Shown piece by piece: positions 52,699 to 62,307 of a DNA stretch of 64,000 bases; positions within the stretch are counted from its first letter, which is position 1, and each line of letters starts with the position of its first letter. This DNA is from Streptomyces sp. NBC_01465. GTDB lineage: Bacteria > Actinomycetota > Actinomycetes > Streptomycetales > Streptomycetaceae. A model generated the notes under the pieces. The model saw only the letters and a list, made by a program, of their open reading frames with translations. It searched no databases and had not been told where the DNA came from. Both the position numbers and the translations under genes were made by a program. The DNA is taken from contig NZ_CP109467.1 in the NCBI RefSeq assembly GCF_036227325.1, positions 2,914,001 through 2,978,000 on the forward strand. Direction: 5' to 3'.

Positions 52699-52723
52699 GA
52701 TCACTTGCAGACGCAAAGTGATC
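52699..52723. promoter_or_regulatory. palindrome GATCACTT-9-AAGTGATC
   Basis: 8-bp arms at 52699-52706 and 52716-52723 with a 9-base spacer lie in the divergent promoter region of the FAD oxidase (start 52629) and the DUF4331 gene (start 52760). A GntR/LldR-type operator is possible given the hydroxy-acid oxidase, but this is inference. Confidence 0.5.
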
Positions 52724-52759
52724 ACGTCCAGGGACATACACAGCGAGGAGCAGAGAAAC

Positions 52760-54178
52760 ATGAACAAACTCAGACCCCGAACCCTGCGGAGGTCGGTGCG
52801 GCACACCGCCGTCACCGTGGCCGCCGGCACCGTCATCGCCACCGGCATCGTCGCCGGACCCGGCACCGGGAGCCCCGAGGCCGCGAGCCATGTCGACGCC
52901 CCGACGGTCGCCGCCGACGCGGCCGTCGACGGCACCGACTTCTACGCCTTCACCAGCCCGGACAACCCGGACACGGTCACCTTCGTCGCCAACTACCACC
53001 CGATCATCCCGCCCGGGAACCCGACGGGCTTCGAGCCGTTCGCGACCCGTACGCACTACGACATCAACGTCGACGGGTCGGGCGACGGGAAGCCCGAGAC
53101 CACCTACCGCTGGGACTTCTGGGACGAGGACCTGCGCCCGCTCTCCGTCGGCGGCGCCGCCTTCGGCATCGTGACGTCCCTGGACTCGCCCAACCTGAAG
53201 TTCCGTCAGCACTACTCGCTGAAGCGGATCTCGGGCGGCCGCGAGGAGGTGCTCGTACGGGACCACGTGGCCGCCCCGCCGCACGCCGGCCTCGTCCAGA
53301 TGCCCGACTACGGCGCCCTGCGCACCCAGGCCACGACCGCCCTGAAGGGCGGCGGCAAGACCATGGCCGGACAGTCCGCGGACTCCTTCGTCTTCAACGT
53401 CGGGGTCTTCGCGCTGCTCAAGGCCGGTGCGCCGGTGCTGCCCCCGGTCAATCCGACCGTGCTGACCAACGTCAACTCGATCGCTCTCCAGGTGCCCAAG
53501 AGCGAGGTCGCGCTCGGCGGGGACGTCAACCGCAACCCCGTCATCGGCGCCTGGGCCACCGCCTCCCGGCACTCCCTCGACCTCAGCGAGGACCTGCGCA
53601 AGGGCGCGGGGAGCTACCGGCAGGTCGGGCGGATGGGCAACCCCTTCTTCGGCGAGAGCCTCTTCCAGGACGGGCTGCCGACCGGCACGCGCGGCGGGCA
53701 GGCCGACCGGTTCAACTGGGCGACGCCCGACACCGACCACAAGAGCGCCGGACTGATGAAGGCCGTGCAGGACCCGGACACCCCGCGCTCCGTGCACCTC
53801 CTCGACAGCCGGATCCCGGTGCCGGCCGCCCCGCGCAAGGACATCGAGGAGCTGTTCCTCACCGGCATCCCCGGGCTCAACGCGCACAGCATGAACAAGG
53901 ACGCGTCCGGGCTCGTGCCCGCCGAGGAGCTGCGGCTCAACCTCACCACCCCGGTGAGTACGAAGACCAGCCCGTGGGGCCCGCTCGGCGGCGACCCGCA
54001 GGGCTGGCCGAACGGGCGCAGGCCCGCCGACGACATCGTGCCCGTCATCTTCCGGCGGCTGATGGGCGAGCCCGGCGCGAAGGGGGCACCGCAGCTGGTG
54101 CCCCAGGTGACGATCGGGAGCAGCAAGCCGTTCCTGGGCACCTTCCCGTACCTGGCGACGCCGCATGCGCTTGCGTAA
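52760..54178 (+). CDS. secreted DUF4331 protein
   Basis: 472 residues from MNKLRPRTLRRS with GAGGAG upstream. A signal peptide (about 1-42, ending near PEAAS) precedes SHVDAPTVAADAAVDGTDFYAF, the conserved start of DUF4331, and later THYDINVDGSGDGKPE and RNPVIGAWATASR. The His/Asp-rich SHVDAP ... DxTDFY motif recurs throughout the family. The function is unknown. It leads a three-gene operon with TPR and NicO genes, overlapping the next ORF by 14 bases. Confidence 0.92.
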   Translation: MNKLRPRTLRRSVRHTAVTVAAGTVIATGIVAGPGTGSPEAASHVDAPTVAADAAVDGTDFYAFTSPDNPDTVTFVANYHPIIPPGNPTGFEPFATRTHYDINVDGSGDGKPETTYRWDFWDEDLRPLSVGGAAFGIVTSLDSPNLKFRQHYSLKRISGGREEVLVRDHVAAPPHAGLVQMPDYGALRTQATTALKGGGKTMAGQSADSFVFNVGVFALLKAGAPVLPPVNPTVLTNVNSIALQVPKSEVALGGDVNRNPVIGAWATASRHSLDLSEDLRKGAGSYRQVGRMGNPFFGESLFQDGLPTGTRGGQADRFNWATPDTDHKSAGLMKAVQDPDTPRSVHLLDSRIPVPAAPRKDIEELFLTGIPGLNAHSMNKDASGLVPAEELRLNLTTPVSTKTSPWGPLGGDPQGWPNGRRPADDIVPVIFRRLMGEPGAKGAPQLVPQVTIGSSKPFLGTFPYLATPHALA

Positions 54179-55490
54179 CCGACGCAGCGCACTGGCCGCG
54201 GCCGCGGCACTCGCCGCGGCCGTCGGCGGACTGCTGGCGCTCGGCCCCGACACCACGTCGGGGCCGGGCCCGGTCGCCGCACCCCGGGCCGAGGGGGGTG
54301 CGCTGGCCGCGGCCGGTGCGCCCGCCCCGGCCGGGGAGCTGGCGGCGACGGTGGAGACGCGACGCGGGTGGCTGCGCAAGCACCCCGACGACGCCGCGTC
54401 GTGGGCGGTGCTCGGGTCGGCGCGGATCGGGCAGGCGCGGCGGTCGATGGACCCGGCGTACTACCCCAAGGCGGAGGCGGCGCTGCGGCGTTCGCTCTCC
54501 GTGGCCCCGCGCAACCCGGACGCGATGACGGGGATGGGCGCTCTCGCCAATGCCCGGCACGACTTCGGGGCGGCGAAGGGGTGGGGCGAGCGGGTGCGGG
54601 CGGCCGCGCCCGACCGGTGGAGCGTGTACCCGGTCCTGGTGGACGCGTACACGCAGCTCGGCGACTACCGGGCGGCGAGCCGTGCCGTACAGCGGCTGCT
54701 CGATCTGCGGCCTGGACTCCCCGCCTTCACACGGGCGGCGTACGAGCTGGAGATCCACGGCCGCACCGCGGAGTCCGCGCTCGCCCTGCGGGAGGCGCTG
54801 GCGGCCGCCAACTCGCCTGCGGAGCGCGCTTTTTGCCTGCAGCGGCTGGGTGAGCTGGCGTGGCAGCGCGGTGACGTACGGGGTGCGCTGCGCCTTCAGG
54901 ACGACGCGCTGCGGACCGATCCGGAGCATCACGCGGCACTGGTCGGGCGGGCGCGGGCGGAGGCCGCGCTGGGGCGGACCGGGGCGGCGCTGCGGGACTA
55001 CCGGACGGCGGTGGAGCGGGTGCCGCTGCCCGAATACGTACTGGAGCTGGGTGAGTTGTACGAGTCACTGGGGCGAGTGGAGGAGGCACGGGCGCAGTAC
55101 GCCGTGCTGCGCGCGGAGGTGAAGCTCTTCGCGGCGAACGGCGCGCGGGACGATCTGACGCTCGGCCTGTACGAGGCCGACCACGGGTCCGCGGCGGCGG
55201 CCGTCCGGGACCTGGAGCGCGAGTGGGGGCGGCGGAAGAGCGTGCTGGTGGCGGACGGTCTGGGGTGGGCGCTGCACCGGGCGGGGCGGGACGAGGAGGC
55301 GCTCGCGTACGCACGGAAGGCGGCGGCGATCGGCACGCGCAGCGCGGTGTTCGCGTACCACCGGGGCGAGATCGAGCGGGCGCTGGGGATGCGGGATGCG
55401 GCCCGTACCCACCTGGGCGAGGCGTTGCGGCTGAACCCGCACTTCTCGCCGCTACTGGCGCCGCGGGCGCGGAAGGCGATGGCGTCATGA
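54165..55490 (+). CDS. exported tetratricopeptide-repeat protein
   Basis: 441 residues from MRLRNRRSAL. A signal peptide or anchor (about 9-27) is followed by an Ala/Pro linker and a chain of TPR-like helical pairs from about residue 60 (for example DPAYYPKAEAALRRSLSVAP, LGDYRAASRAVQRLLDLRP, HAALVGRARAEAALGRTGAA, DAARTHLGEALRLNPHFSP). It is probably an extracytoplasmic scaffold. The start lies within the DUF4331 stop region, and its stop overlaps the next start (ATGA). Confidence 0.87.
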   Translation: MRLRNRRSALAAAAALAAAVGGLLALGPDTTSGPGPVAAPRAEGGALAAAGAPAPAGELAATVETRRGWLRKHPDDAASWAVLGSARIGQARRSMDPAYYPKAEAALRRSLSVAPRNPDAMTGMGALANARHDFGAAKGWGERVRAAAPDRWSVYPVLVDAYTQLGDYRAASRAVQRLLDLRPGLPAFTRAAYELEIHGRTAESALALREALAAANSPAERAFCLQRLGELAWQRGDVRGALRLQDDALRTDPEHHAALVGRARAEAALGRTGAALRDYRTAVERVPLPEYVLELGELYESLGRVEEARAQYAVLRAEVKLFAANGARDDLTLGLYEADHGSAAAAVRDLEREWGRRKSVLVADGLGWALHRAGRDEEALAYARKAAAIGTRSAVFAYHRGEIERALGMRDAARTHLGEALRLNPHFSPLLAPRARKAMAS

Positions 55491-56947
55491 GGGCGGTACT
55501 GGCAGTGGTGGGGGCGGCGGCCGTTCTCGTACTGTGGAGTCAATTCCCGGCTCAGGCACACCCGTTGGGGAACTTCACGGTGAACCACTTCCACGGCCTG
55601 ACGGTCTTCCCCGACCGGATCGAGGACGACGCGGTCGTCGACCGGGCCGAGATCCCGACGCTTCAGGCGCAGGGTGCGGTACGCGCGGAGGGCGGGCCTG
55701 CGCTCCATGCGGCCCGTTTCTGCGGGGAGTTGGGGCACGGCCTGCGTGCTGCGGCGGGCGGGAGGGTGCTGGCGTGGCGGGTGGACGCGAGCCGGATGGA
55801 GCTGCGGGAGGGGCAGGCCGGGCTGCGGACGAGCCGTATCACCTGCCACTTCACGGCCCCCGCCGATCTGCGCACCCCGTCGGACGTGACGTTCACGGAC
55901 CCCTCGGACGCGGGGCGCGTCGGCTGGCGGGAGGTCACGGCGCGGGCGGCGGGAGGGGTGCGGTTGAGCGCCTCGGACGTGCCTGTGCGGAGCGCGTCGA
56001 ACCGCCTCACGCGCTATCCGCAGGAGCTGCTCACGGACCCGCTGGACGTACGGAGCGCACGGCTGAAGGTGGGCCCGGGCGCGGGTGCGGCGCCTGCGGC
56101 GGGCGCTCCGGGGTCCGGCTGGTCGGCCGAGGGATGGCTGGCGGGGATGGACGGGCACCTGGCGGCACTGAGCTCAACGGACCGGCTGACACTGCCCGTT
56201 GGGCTGGCCGCAGTCCTGCTGTCGCTGCTGCTGGGGGCGGCGCACGCCGCGCTCCCCGGCCACGGCAAGACGGTGATGGCGGCGTGCATGGCGGGGCGCA
56301 GGGGCGGGGTGAAGGACGCGGTGGCGGTGGGCGCGACGGTGACGTTCACGCACACGGCAGGGGTCCTGGCCCTGGGCCTGATCCTGACGGCATCGGCCTC
56401 CCTGGCCGCCGACCGCATGCTGAACTGGCTGGGCGCGGCGAGCGGCGTGCTGGTGGCGGGGGTGGGGCTCATGCTGCTGCGGGGGGCGCGACCGAGGGCC
56501 GTACAGGAGGGTCACGGGCATGCGCACGGGCACGGGCACACGCACGGGCACGGCCACACGCACACCCATGAAGCCGCACATCACCACGACCACGACCACG
56601 ACCACCACCCCGCCCCCTACCGCCGTCGCACCCTCCTCGGCATGGGGATCGCCGGGGGGCTTGTCCCCAGTCCGTCCGCGCTCGTTGTGCTGCTCGGGGC
56701 GATCGCCCTGAACCGTACGGCCTTCGGTGTCGGGCTCGTGCTCGGGTACGGCGTCGGCATGGCCGCCGTACTCACCGCCGCCGGGCTTCTCGTGGCCCGG
56801 TTCGGCGACCGGGCGCAGGGCGCGCTCGGTCAACGCATGCGGTGGGTACGGCGGTTGAGCCCCTGGACCCCCGTGCTGACGGCCTCGCTGGTCGTCGCCG
56901 TGGGGGCCGGGCTCGCCCTGCGGAGTGCGGGGCAGCTGCTCTACTGA
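55487..56947 (+). CDS. NicO-like nickel/cobalt transporter with extracytoplasmic domain
   Basis: 486 residues from MRAVLAVVGAA. The N-terminal signal segment leads to HPLGNFTVNHFHG, then a ~170-residue outer domain; six helices follow (about 235-486). TM1 carries GAAHAALPGHGKTVMAA, the H-x4-G-x-G/D-type motif of NicO/RcnA. A His-rich loop of HGHAHGHGHTHGHGHTHTHE is followed by further HHHDHDHDHH. Probably moves Ni2+ or Co2+, most likely outwards. Last gene of the DUF4331-TPR-NicO operon. Confidence 0.9.
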   Translation: MRAVLAVVGAAAVLVLWSQFPAQAHPLGNFTVNHFHGLTVFPDRIEDDAVVDRAEIPTLQAQGAVRAEGGPALHAARFCGELGHGLRAAAGGRVLAWRVDASRMELREGQAGLRTSRITCHFTAPADLRTPSDVTFTDPSDAGRVGWREVTARAAGGVRLSASDVPVRSASNRLTRYPQELLTDPLDVRSARLKVGPGAGAAPAAGAPGSGWSAEGWLAGMDGHLAALSSTDRLTLPVGLAAVLLSLLLGAAHAALPGHGKTVMAACMAGRRGGVKDAVAVGATVTFTHTAGVLALGLILTASASLAADRMLNWLGAASGVLVAGVGLMLLRGARPRAVQEGHGHAHGHGHTHGHGHTHTHEAAHHHDHDHDHHPAPYRRRTLLGMGIAGGLVPSPSALVVLLGAIALNRTAFGVGLVLGYGVGMAAVLTAAGLLVARFGDRAQGALGQRMRWVRRLSPWTPVLTASLVVAVGAGLALRSAGQLLY

Positions 56948-56956
56948 CGCGACGCG

Positions 56957-57682
56957 CTAGTGCTTCTCGCCCGTGATCCGCGACCAGAAGTCCGGTCCGG
57001 GCAGGAAGCTCAGCGTGGCGTCGAGGTTGAACAGCGGGGTGCCGACGGGCAGGTCCACGCCGAACGTCTTCAGCACCGTGCTGAAGTCCTTGCTCGCCCG
57101 GAACTCCCAGTCCTCGGGCCCGTAGCCGAACTCGCCCGTCTTGAAGTCGACGCGCGGCAGCAGGACCGGGTGGAACGTCTTCGAGCCGAGCAGCACCTCG
57201 GGGATCGTGGTCTCCGCGAGGATGATCTTCTTCTCCGGGCCGCCGTTGATCCTGACGTTGCACCAGGCCGCGGTCGGGAAGACGGTGAGCCACACGCCGT
57301 CGCAGACCGCCTCGTCGTGCGTGGACGGCCGACTGATGGTGATGCCGCCCGGGTAGCAGACCCGCAGCCCGCTCGTGAGGTCCGGCTCGATGCTGTCCTC
57401 CATGAAGCCCAGCGGGAATCTGAACTGGTCGGGCCGGTTCATCGACAGCGGGGCGACGGCGCCGACCTCCGCGTGCTCCTGCTTCAGCTTCGCGAGGGCC
57501 TCGGGCTTGAGCGTGACGTCGGCGTGCCCGAAGGGCGAGAGGTACGCACCACCGGTGCGGGTCTTGCAGGGCGCGTCCGAGGCGGGGGCCGCGTGCGAGG
57601 CGGCGGCAGCGGTGCCGGTGACGGCGCCGGTCAGCAGGAGGGCGGAGGCGGCGACGGCCGCGATACGGCGGGGGATGCGCAT
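56957..57682 (-). CDS. secreted hypothetical protein (paralogue 1)
   Basis: 241 residues. Signal peptide (about 1-28, ending TGTAAAASHA). The mature protein has VTLKPEALAKLKQEHAEVGA, GGITISRPSTHDEAVCDGVW, WCNVRINGGPEKKI and a C-terminal VGTPLFNLDATLSF. I know no named family. The same blocks, in the same order, occur in the divergent gene at 57879-58601. An extra Cys pair (APCKTRTG, LRVCYPGG) is present here but not there. Confidence 0.8.
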   Translation of the reverse strand: MRIPRRIAAVAASALLLTGAVTGTAAAASHAAPASDAPCKTRTGGAYLSPFGHADVTLKPEALAKLKQEHAEVGAVAPLSMNRPDQFRFPLGFMEDSIEPDLTSGLRVCYPGGITISRPSTHDEAVCDGVWLTVFPTAAWCNVRINGGPEKKIILAETTIPEVLLGSKTFHPVLLPRVDFKTGEFGYGPEDWEFRASKDFSTVLKTFGVDLPVGTPLFNLDATLSFLPGPDFWSRITGEKH

Positions 57683-57878
57683 GGGCGGAGCTCCTTGTGG
57701 GGTGGGGATACGGCGCTTCCACTGAAGCCCGCCGCCACCTCCCGCGCGACACGGAGCGTACTGAACGGGTCACGGTCAGCTACCACGAACGGCCCCGCCC
57801 GATGGCCGCCCGCCCGCGTGGAGGGTCCACTCGGGGTGGGGGGAGCCCCGATCCCGTACCGCACCAGGAGCCCCTCCC

Positions 57879-58601
57879 ATGCGCACACTCCGCCGTACCA
57901 CGACCACAGCGGCCCTCGCCCTCGCCGCCCTGCTGACCCTGCCCGGCGCGGCCTCCGCCGACAGCGGCGACCAACCCACCTATCTGCCACCCCTGGGCAG
58001 CTACTTCGCCCCCACCGGCAACGCCGTGGTCACCTGGAGCAAGGAGCTCCAGTCCGCACTCAAGGCCAACAACGCCCGCGTCGAGACGATCGCACCGGTC
58101 AGCCGCATGAAGTCGAAGGACGGCTCGGACACCGGGATCTGGATGCCCATCGGCTTCAAGTACGACAGCCTCGACGTGACCCAGGGCCGGGTCTACTACT
58201 CCGGCGGGTTCAAGATCATCCGTGACGCGACGCACGACAGCATGGAGTGCAACGGCTTCTGGCTGAAGGTCAATCCGTCCGGCGTCTGGTGCAACCTCAA
58301 GGTGAACGACGAGCCGTGGAAGGAGGTGAAGATGGGCTACTTCAACCTCGCCCAGTTCCCCTTCTCCCTCATCGCGCCGAAGGGCCCGGGCATCGGCCCG
58401 ACGATCTGGCCGTTCTACCTGGACGACGACATCACACCGGCCATCGACGAGCTGGGCATCAGCGGCCTGACCAAGGGCACGCCCATCTTCAACCTGGACG
58501 CCACGATCTCGGTCTTCGACGCGTACGGCACTCCGCCGACCGGCTCGGAGCCGGGCCGCCCGAACCCGTACCAGGCGCTGCACGGCAAGACGAAGCGCTG
58601 A
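57879..58601 (+). CDS. secreted hypothetical protein (paralogue 2)
   Basis: 240 residues. Signal peptide (about 1-27, ending GAASA). The body aligns with the 241-residue divergent protein: VVTWSKELQSALKANNARVE, GGFKIIRDATHDSMECNGFW, WCNLKVNDEPWKEV and KGTPIFNLDATISVF. Two Cys, in MECNG and WCNLK, match the other copy and probably form a disulfide. Function unknown. The 196-base divergent region is GC-rich with no clear operator. Confidence 0.8.
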   Translation: MRTLRRTTTTAALALAALLTLPGAASADSGDQPTYLPPLGSYFAPTGNAVVTWSKELQSALKANNARVETIAPVSRMKSKDGSDTGIWMPIGFKYDSLDVTQGRVYYSGGFKIIRDATHDSMECNGFWLKVNPSGVWCNLKVNDEPWKEVKMGYFNLAQFPFSLIAPKGPGIGPTIWPFYLDDDITPAIDELGISGLTKGTPIFNLDATISVFDAYGTPPTGSEPGRPNPYQALHGKTKR

Positions 58602-58605
58602 CCCC

Positions 58606-59193
58606 TCAGACGGCGGCCGTACCGATGAGTGCGTTACGGGTCACGAGCGCGGCCAGCGCCGCCTCGTCGAGCCCGTCGGTCCCGGCCGGGCGGCGCGGCA
58701 GCACCATGTAGCGGGACTCCGACGTGGAGTCCCAGACCGTGATCTCCGTGCCGTCCGGGAGGTCGAGGCCGAACTCGGCCAGGACGGCGCGGGGTTCGCG
58801 GACGACGCGCGAGCGGTAGGCCTCGCTCTTGTACCAGCTGGGGGACGGGCCGAGGAGCCCCAGCGGGTAGCAGGAGCAGAGCGTGCAGACGATGACGTTG
58901 TGGACGCCGTCGGTGTTCTCGACGACGCGCAGGCGTTGTGGCTGCACTCCCCCACTCGCGTAACCGAGCTCTGCGACAGCGGAGTTGGCGTCGTCGAGGA
59001 GCCGCGCACGGTACGCGTCGTCGGTCCAGGCGCGGGCGACGATACGGGTGCCGTTGGCGGGAGACGCGCCGCTGAGGAAGGCGTCGAGCGCCTCGTCGAG
59101 GGCGGCGCCGGCGACGATCCCCCGGGTCTCGAGGAGGGTCTCCAGGCGGCGCACCTGCCGGGAGATCAGCGCGTCGGAATGCGTACCGCTCAT
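58606..59193 (-). CDS. nitrile hydratase alpha-type (metal-binding) subunit
   Basis: 195 residues. The metal claw is Cys103-Thr-Leu-Cys106-Ser-Cys108 in VCTLCSCYP, preceded by GVHNVIV and followed by LGLLGPSPSWYKSEAYRSRV, all standard for NHase alpha. Thr104 points to a low-spin cobalt rather than iron centre. Oxidised Cys106/Cys108 and backbone amides would bind the metal. It is the last gene of a three-gene set whose other members equal the two halves of NHase beta. Confidence 0.93.
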   Translation of the reverse strand: MSGTHSDALISRQVRRLETLLETRGIVAGAALDEALDAFLSGASPANGTRIVARAWTDDAYRARLLDDANSAVAELGYASGGVQPQRLRVVENTDGVHNVIVCTLCSCYPLGLLGPSPSWYKSEAYRSRVVREPRAVLAEFGLDLPDGTEITVWDSTSESRYMVLPRRPAGTDGLDEAALAALVTRNALIGTAAV

Positions 59194-59471
59194 GAGTCGT
59201 CCTCCTCCAAGTAGCTTTCCCACAGGTCGAGTACGACGTGGTGGTCGCCCTCGCCCCACAGGTCCCGGGCCGCGAACCGGACCGCGTACACCGGCTCCAC
59301 GGGGAAGTCGTCGCGCCCCTGGGAGCGGATGTCGGCGAGCGGGTGGGCACCCTCGGGCTCGACGACGACCCCGAGCTTGCCGCGGGCGTAGCGCGGCAGC
59401 CGGGTGTGGTGGACGGGGTCGACGTCCGAGGTCCGTACGCGCGTCCCCGGCGAAAAGCGCGGGTCAGTCAT
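59190..59471 (-). CDS. nitrile hydratase beta C-terminal (SH3-like) subunit
   Basis: 93 residues from MTDPRFSPGTRVRTSD. DPVHHTRLPRYARGKLGVVVEPEGAHPLAD, then VYAVRFAARDLWGE and VVLDLWESYLE, are the C-terminal SH3-like half of NHase beta, here a free polypeptide. This corresponds to the alpha subunit of thiocyanate hydrolase. The start overlaps the upstream gene by 8 bases, and the stop overlaps the alpha subunit start (ATGA). Confidence 0.9.
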   Translation of the reverse strand: MTDPRFSPGTRVRTSDVDPVHHTRLPRYARGKLGVVVEPEGAHPLADIRSQGRDDFPVEPVYAVRFAARDLWGEGDHHVVLDLWESYLEEDDS

Positions 59472-59745
59472 CGAGCTCGCCCGCCGCGATGACGCCCTTG
59501 CGCTCCAGGAGCGCGACGATGCCGTGGAACCAGCGCTCATAGTAGGACGCGGCGAGGTAGTCGGCGGGGGCCATGGACTCGACGGCGTCCCTGAACTCGT
59601 CGAGGTTGTAGACCTGTTGGGCGATCAGCGCCCGATTGAGGGCGAAGACGCGGGCCTCCCAGTCGGCGTGGAAGGGCTCGCTGTCGTCGGTGGTGTCGAG
59701 GGCGCCGAATCCCTGCATTCCGCCCACGTCATTGATCCTGGCCAT
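59464..59745 (-). CDS. nitrile hydratase beta N-terminal (helical) subunit
   Basis: 93 residues from MARINDVGGMQGFG. The opening INDVGGMQGFG is the N-terminal signature of NHase beta, followed by HADWEARVFALNRALI and the helical MAPADYLAASYYERWFHGIVALLERKG. It ends where the natural beta chain would continue, so beta is split in two. It could alternatively act as the metallochaperone-like activator, which shares this fold. It leads the three-gene operon. Confidence 0.88.
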   Translation of the reverse strand: MARINDVGGMQGFGALDTTDDSEPFHADWEARVFALNRALIAQQVYNLDEFRDAVESMAPADYLAASYYERWFHGIVALLERKGVIAAGELDD

Positions 59746-59812
59746 GGGCCGACCCTAGCGCCGGTCGCCCCTCAGCCGAAGGGCCTGGCCGACCGACCTG
59801 CAAACACCTCGG

Positions 59813-59842
59813 GGGCGGGACCGCGCCACCGCGGTCCCGCCC
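59813..59842 (-). terminator. hairpin downstream of hppD
   Basis: GGGCGGGACCGCG and CGCGGTCCCGCCC are perfect 13-base arms around CCAC. It lies 26 bases past the hppD stop and before the NHase operon start, so the two transcripts are separate. Confidence 0.88.
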
Positions 59843-59867
59843 TCGAGTCGTAACTGCCCTGCTCTGC

Positions 59868-61620
<1,753 letters not shown>

Positions 61621-61659
61621 CCCGGCCGGGTAGCAGGACCGACCGGGAGGTGCGCGGGT

Positions 61660-62307
61660 GTGAACTTCTGGGACTACATCGGCAACCGTCACCAGCAGCT
61701 GCTGGCAGATGCGTATCAACACGCGAGCGCCGTGTTCCAGTGCATGGTCGTCGCCACCGTCATCGGGGTGCTGATCGGCGTCGTCTCGTACCGCAGCGAA
61801 TGGGCGGGCAGCTTCGCGACCATCACCACGTCGACCATCCTCACCATCCCCTCGCTGGCCATGATCGGTCTGCTGATCCCCATCGTCGGGCTCGGCGTCG
61901 CACCGACCGTCATCGCGCTGACCCTGTACGGGCTGCTGCCGATCGTCCGGAACTCCATCGTCGGACTGCGCGGCGTCGATCCCGCCCTGATCGATGCCGC
62001 GAAAGGCATCGGGATGTCGCGCATCGCCCGGCTCGTACGGGTGGAACTGCCGCTCGCCTGGCCCCCGATCCTCACCGGGATCCGGGTCTCCACCCAGATG
62101 CTGATGGGCATCGCCGCCATCGCCGCGTACGCCTCCGGGCCCGGCCTCGGCAACGAGATCTTCCGCGGCATCGCATCCCTGGGCAGCAAGAACGCACTCA
62201 ACCAGGTGCTCGCGGGCACGATCGGCATCATCATCCTCGCCCTGATCTTCGACGCCGTGTACGTCCTCGTCGGCCGACTGACCATCCCGAGGGGGATCCG
62301 TGTCTGA
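61660..62307 (+). CDS. osmoprotectant ABC permease (OpuCB/ProW type)
   Basis: 215 residues, GTG start behind GGGAGGTG. Six hydrophobic segments; the permease EAA-like loop is GVDPALIDAAKGIGMSRIARLVRVELPLAWPPI. ASGPGLGNEI and GSKNALNQVLAGTIGI are typical of OpuC/glycine-betaine/choline/carnitine importers. It overlaps the ATPase gene by 8 bases. Confidence 0.92.
   Translation: MNFWDYIGNRHQQLLADAYQHASAVFQCMVVATVIGVLIGVVSYRSEWAGSFATITTSTILTIPSLAMIGLLIPIVGLGVAPTVIALTLYGLLPIVRNSIVGLRGVDPALIDAAKGIGMSRIARLVRVELPLAWPPILTGIRVSTQMLMGIAAIAAYASGPGLGNEIFRGIASLGSKNALNQVLAGTIGIIILALIFDAVYVLVGRLTIPRGIRV

Noticed and set aside
50966..54379. 1137-codon minus-strand open frame spanning FAD oxidase, DUF4331 and TPR genes
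   Set aside because: It crosses several well-supported genes in a different frame, is Arg/Pro/Gly-rich and has no domain. It is a high-GC artefact.
54165..56947. Cobalamin riboswitch before the NicO cassette
   Set aside because: No B12-box-like sequence was seen in 52630-52759 or between the genes, which overlap.
56957..58601. HtaA-type heme-binding domain for the two secreted paralogues
   Set aside because: The general length and Gly/aromatic pattern drew attention, but I could not find the conserved HtaA tyrosine/histidine block, so no function is claimed.
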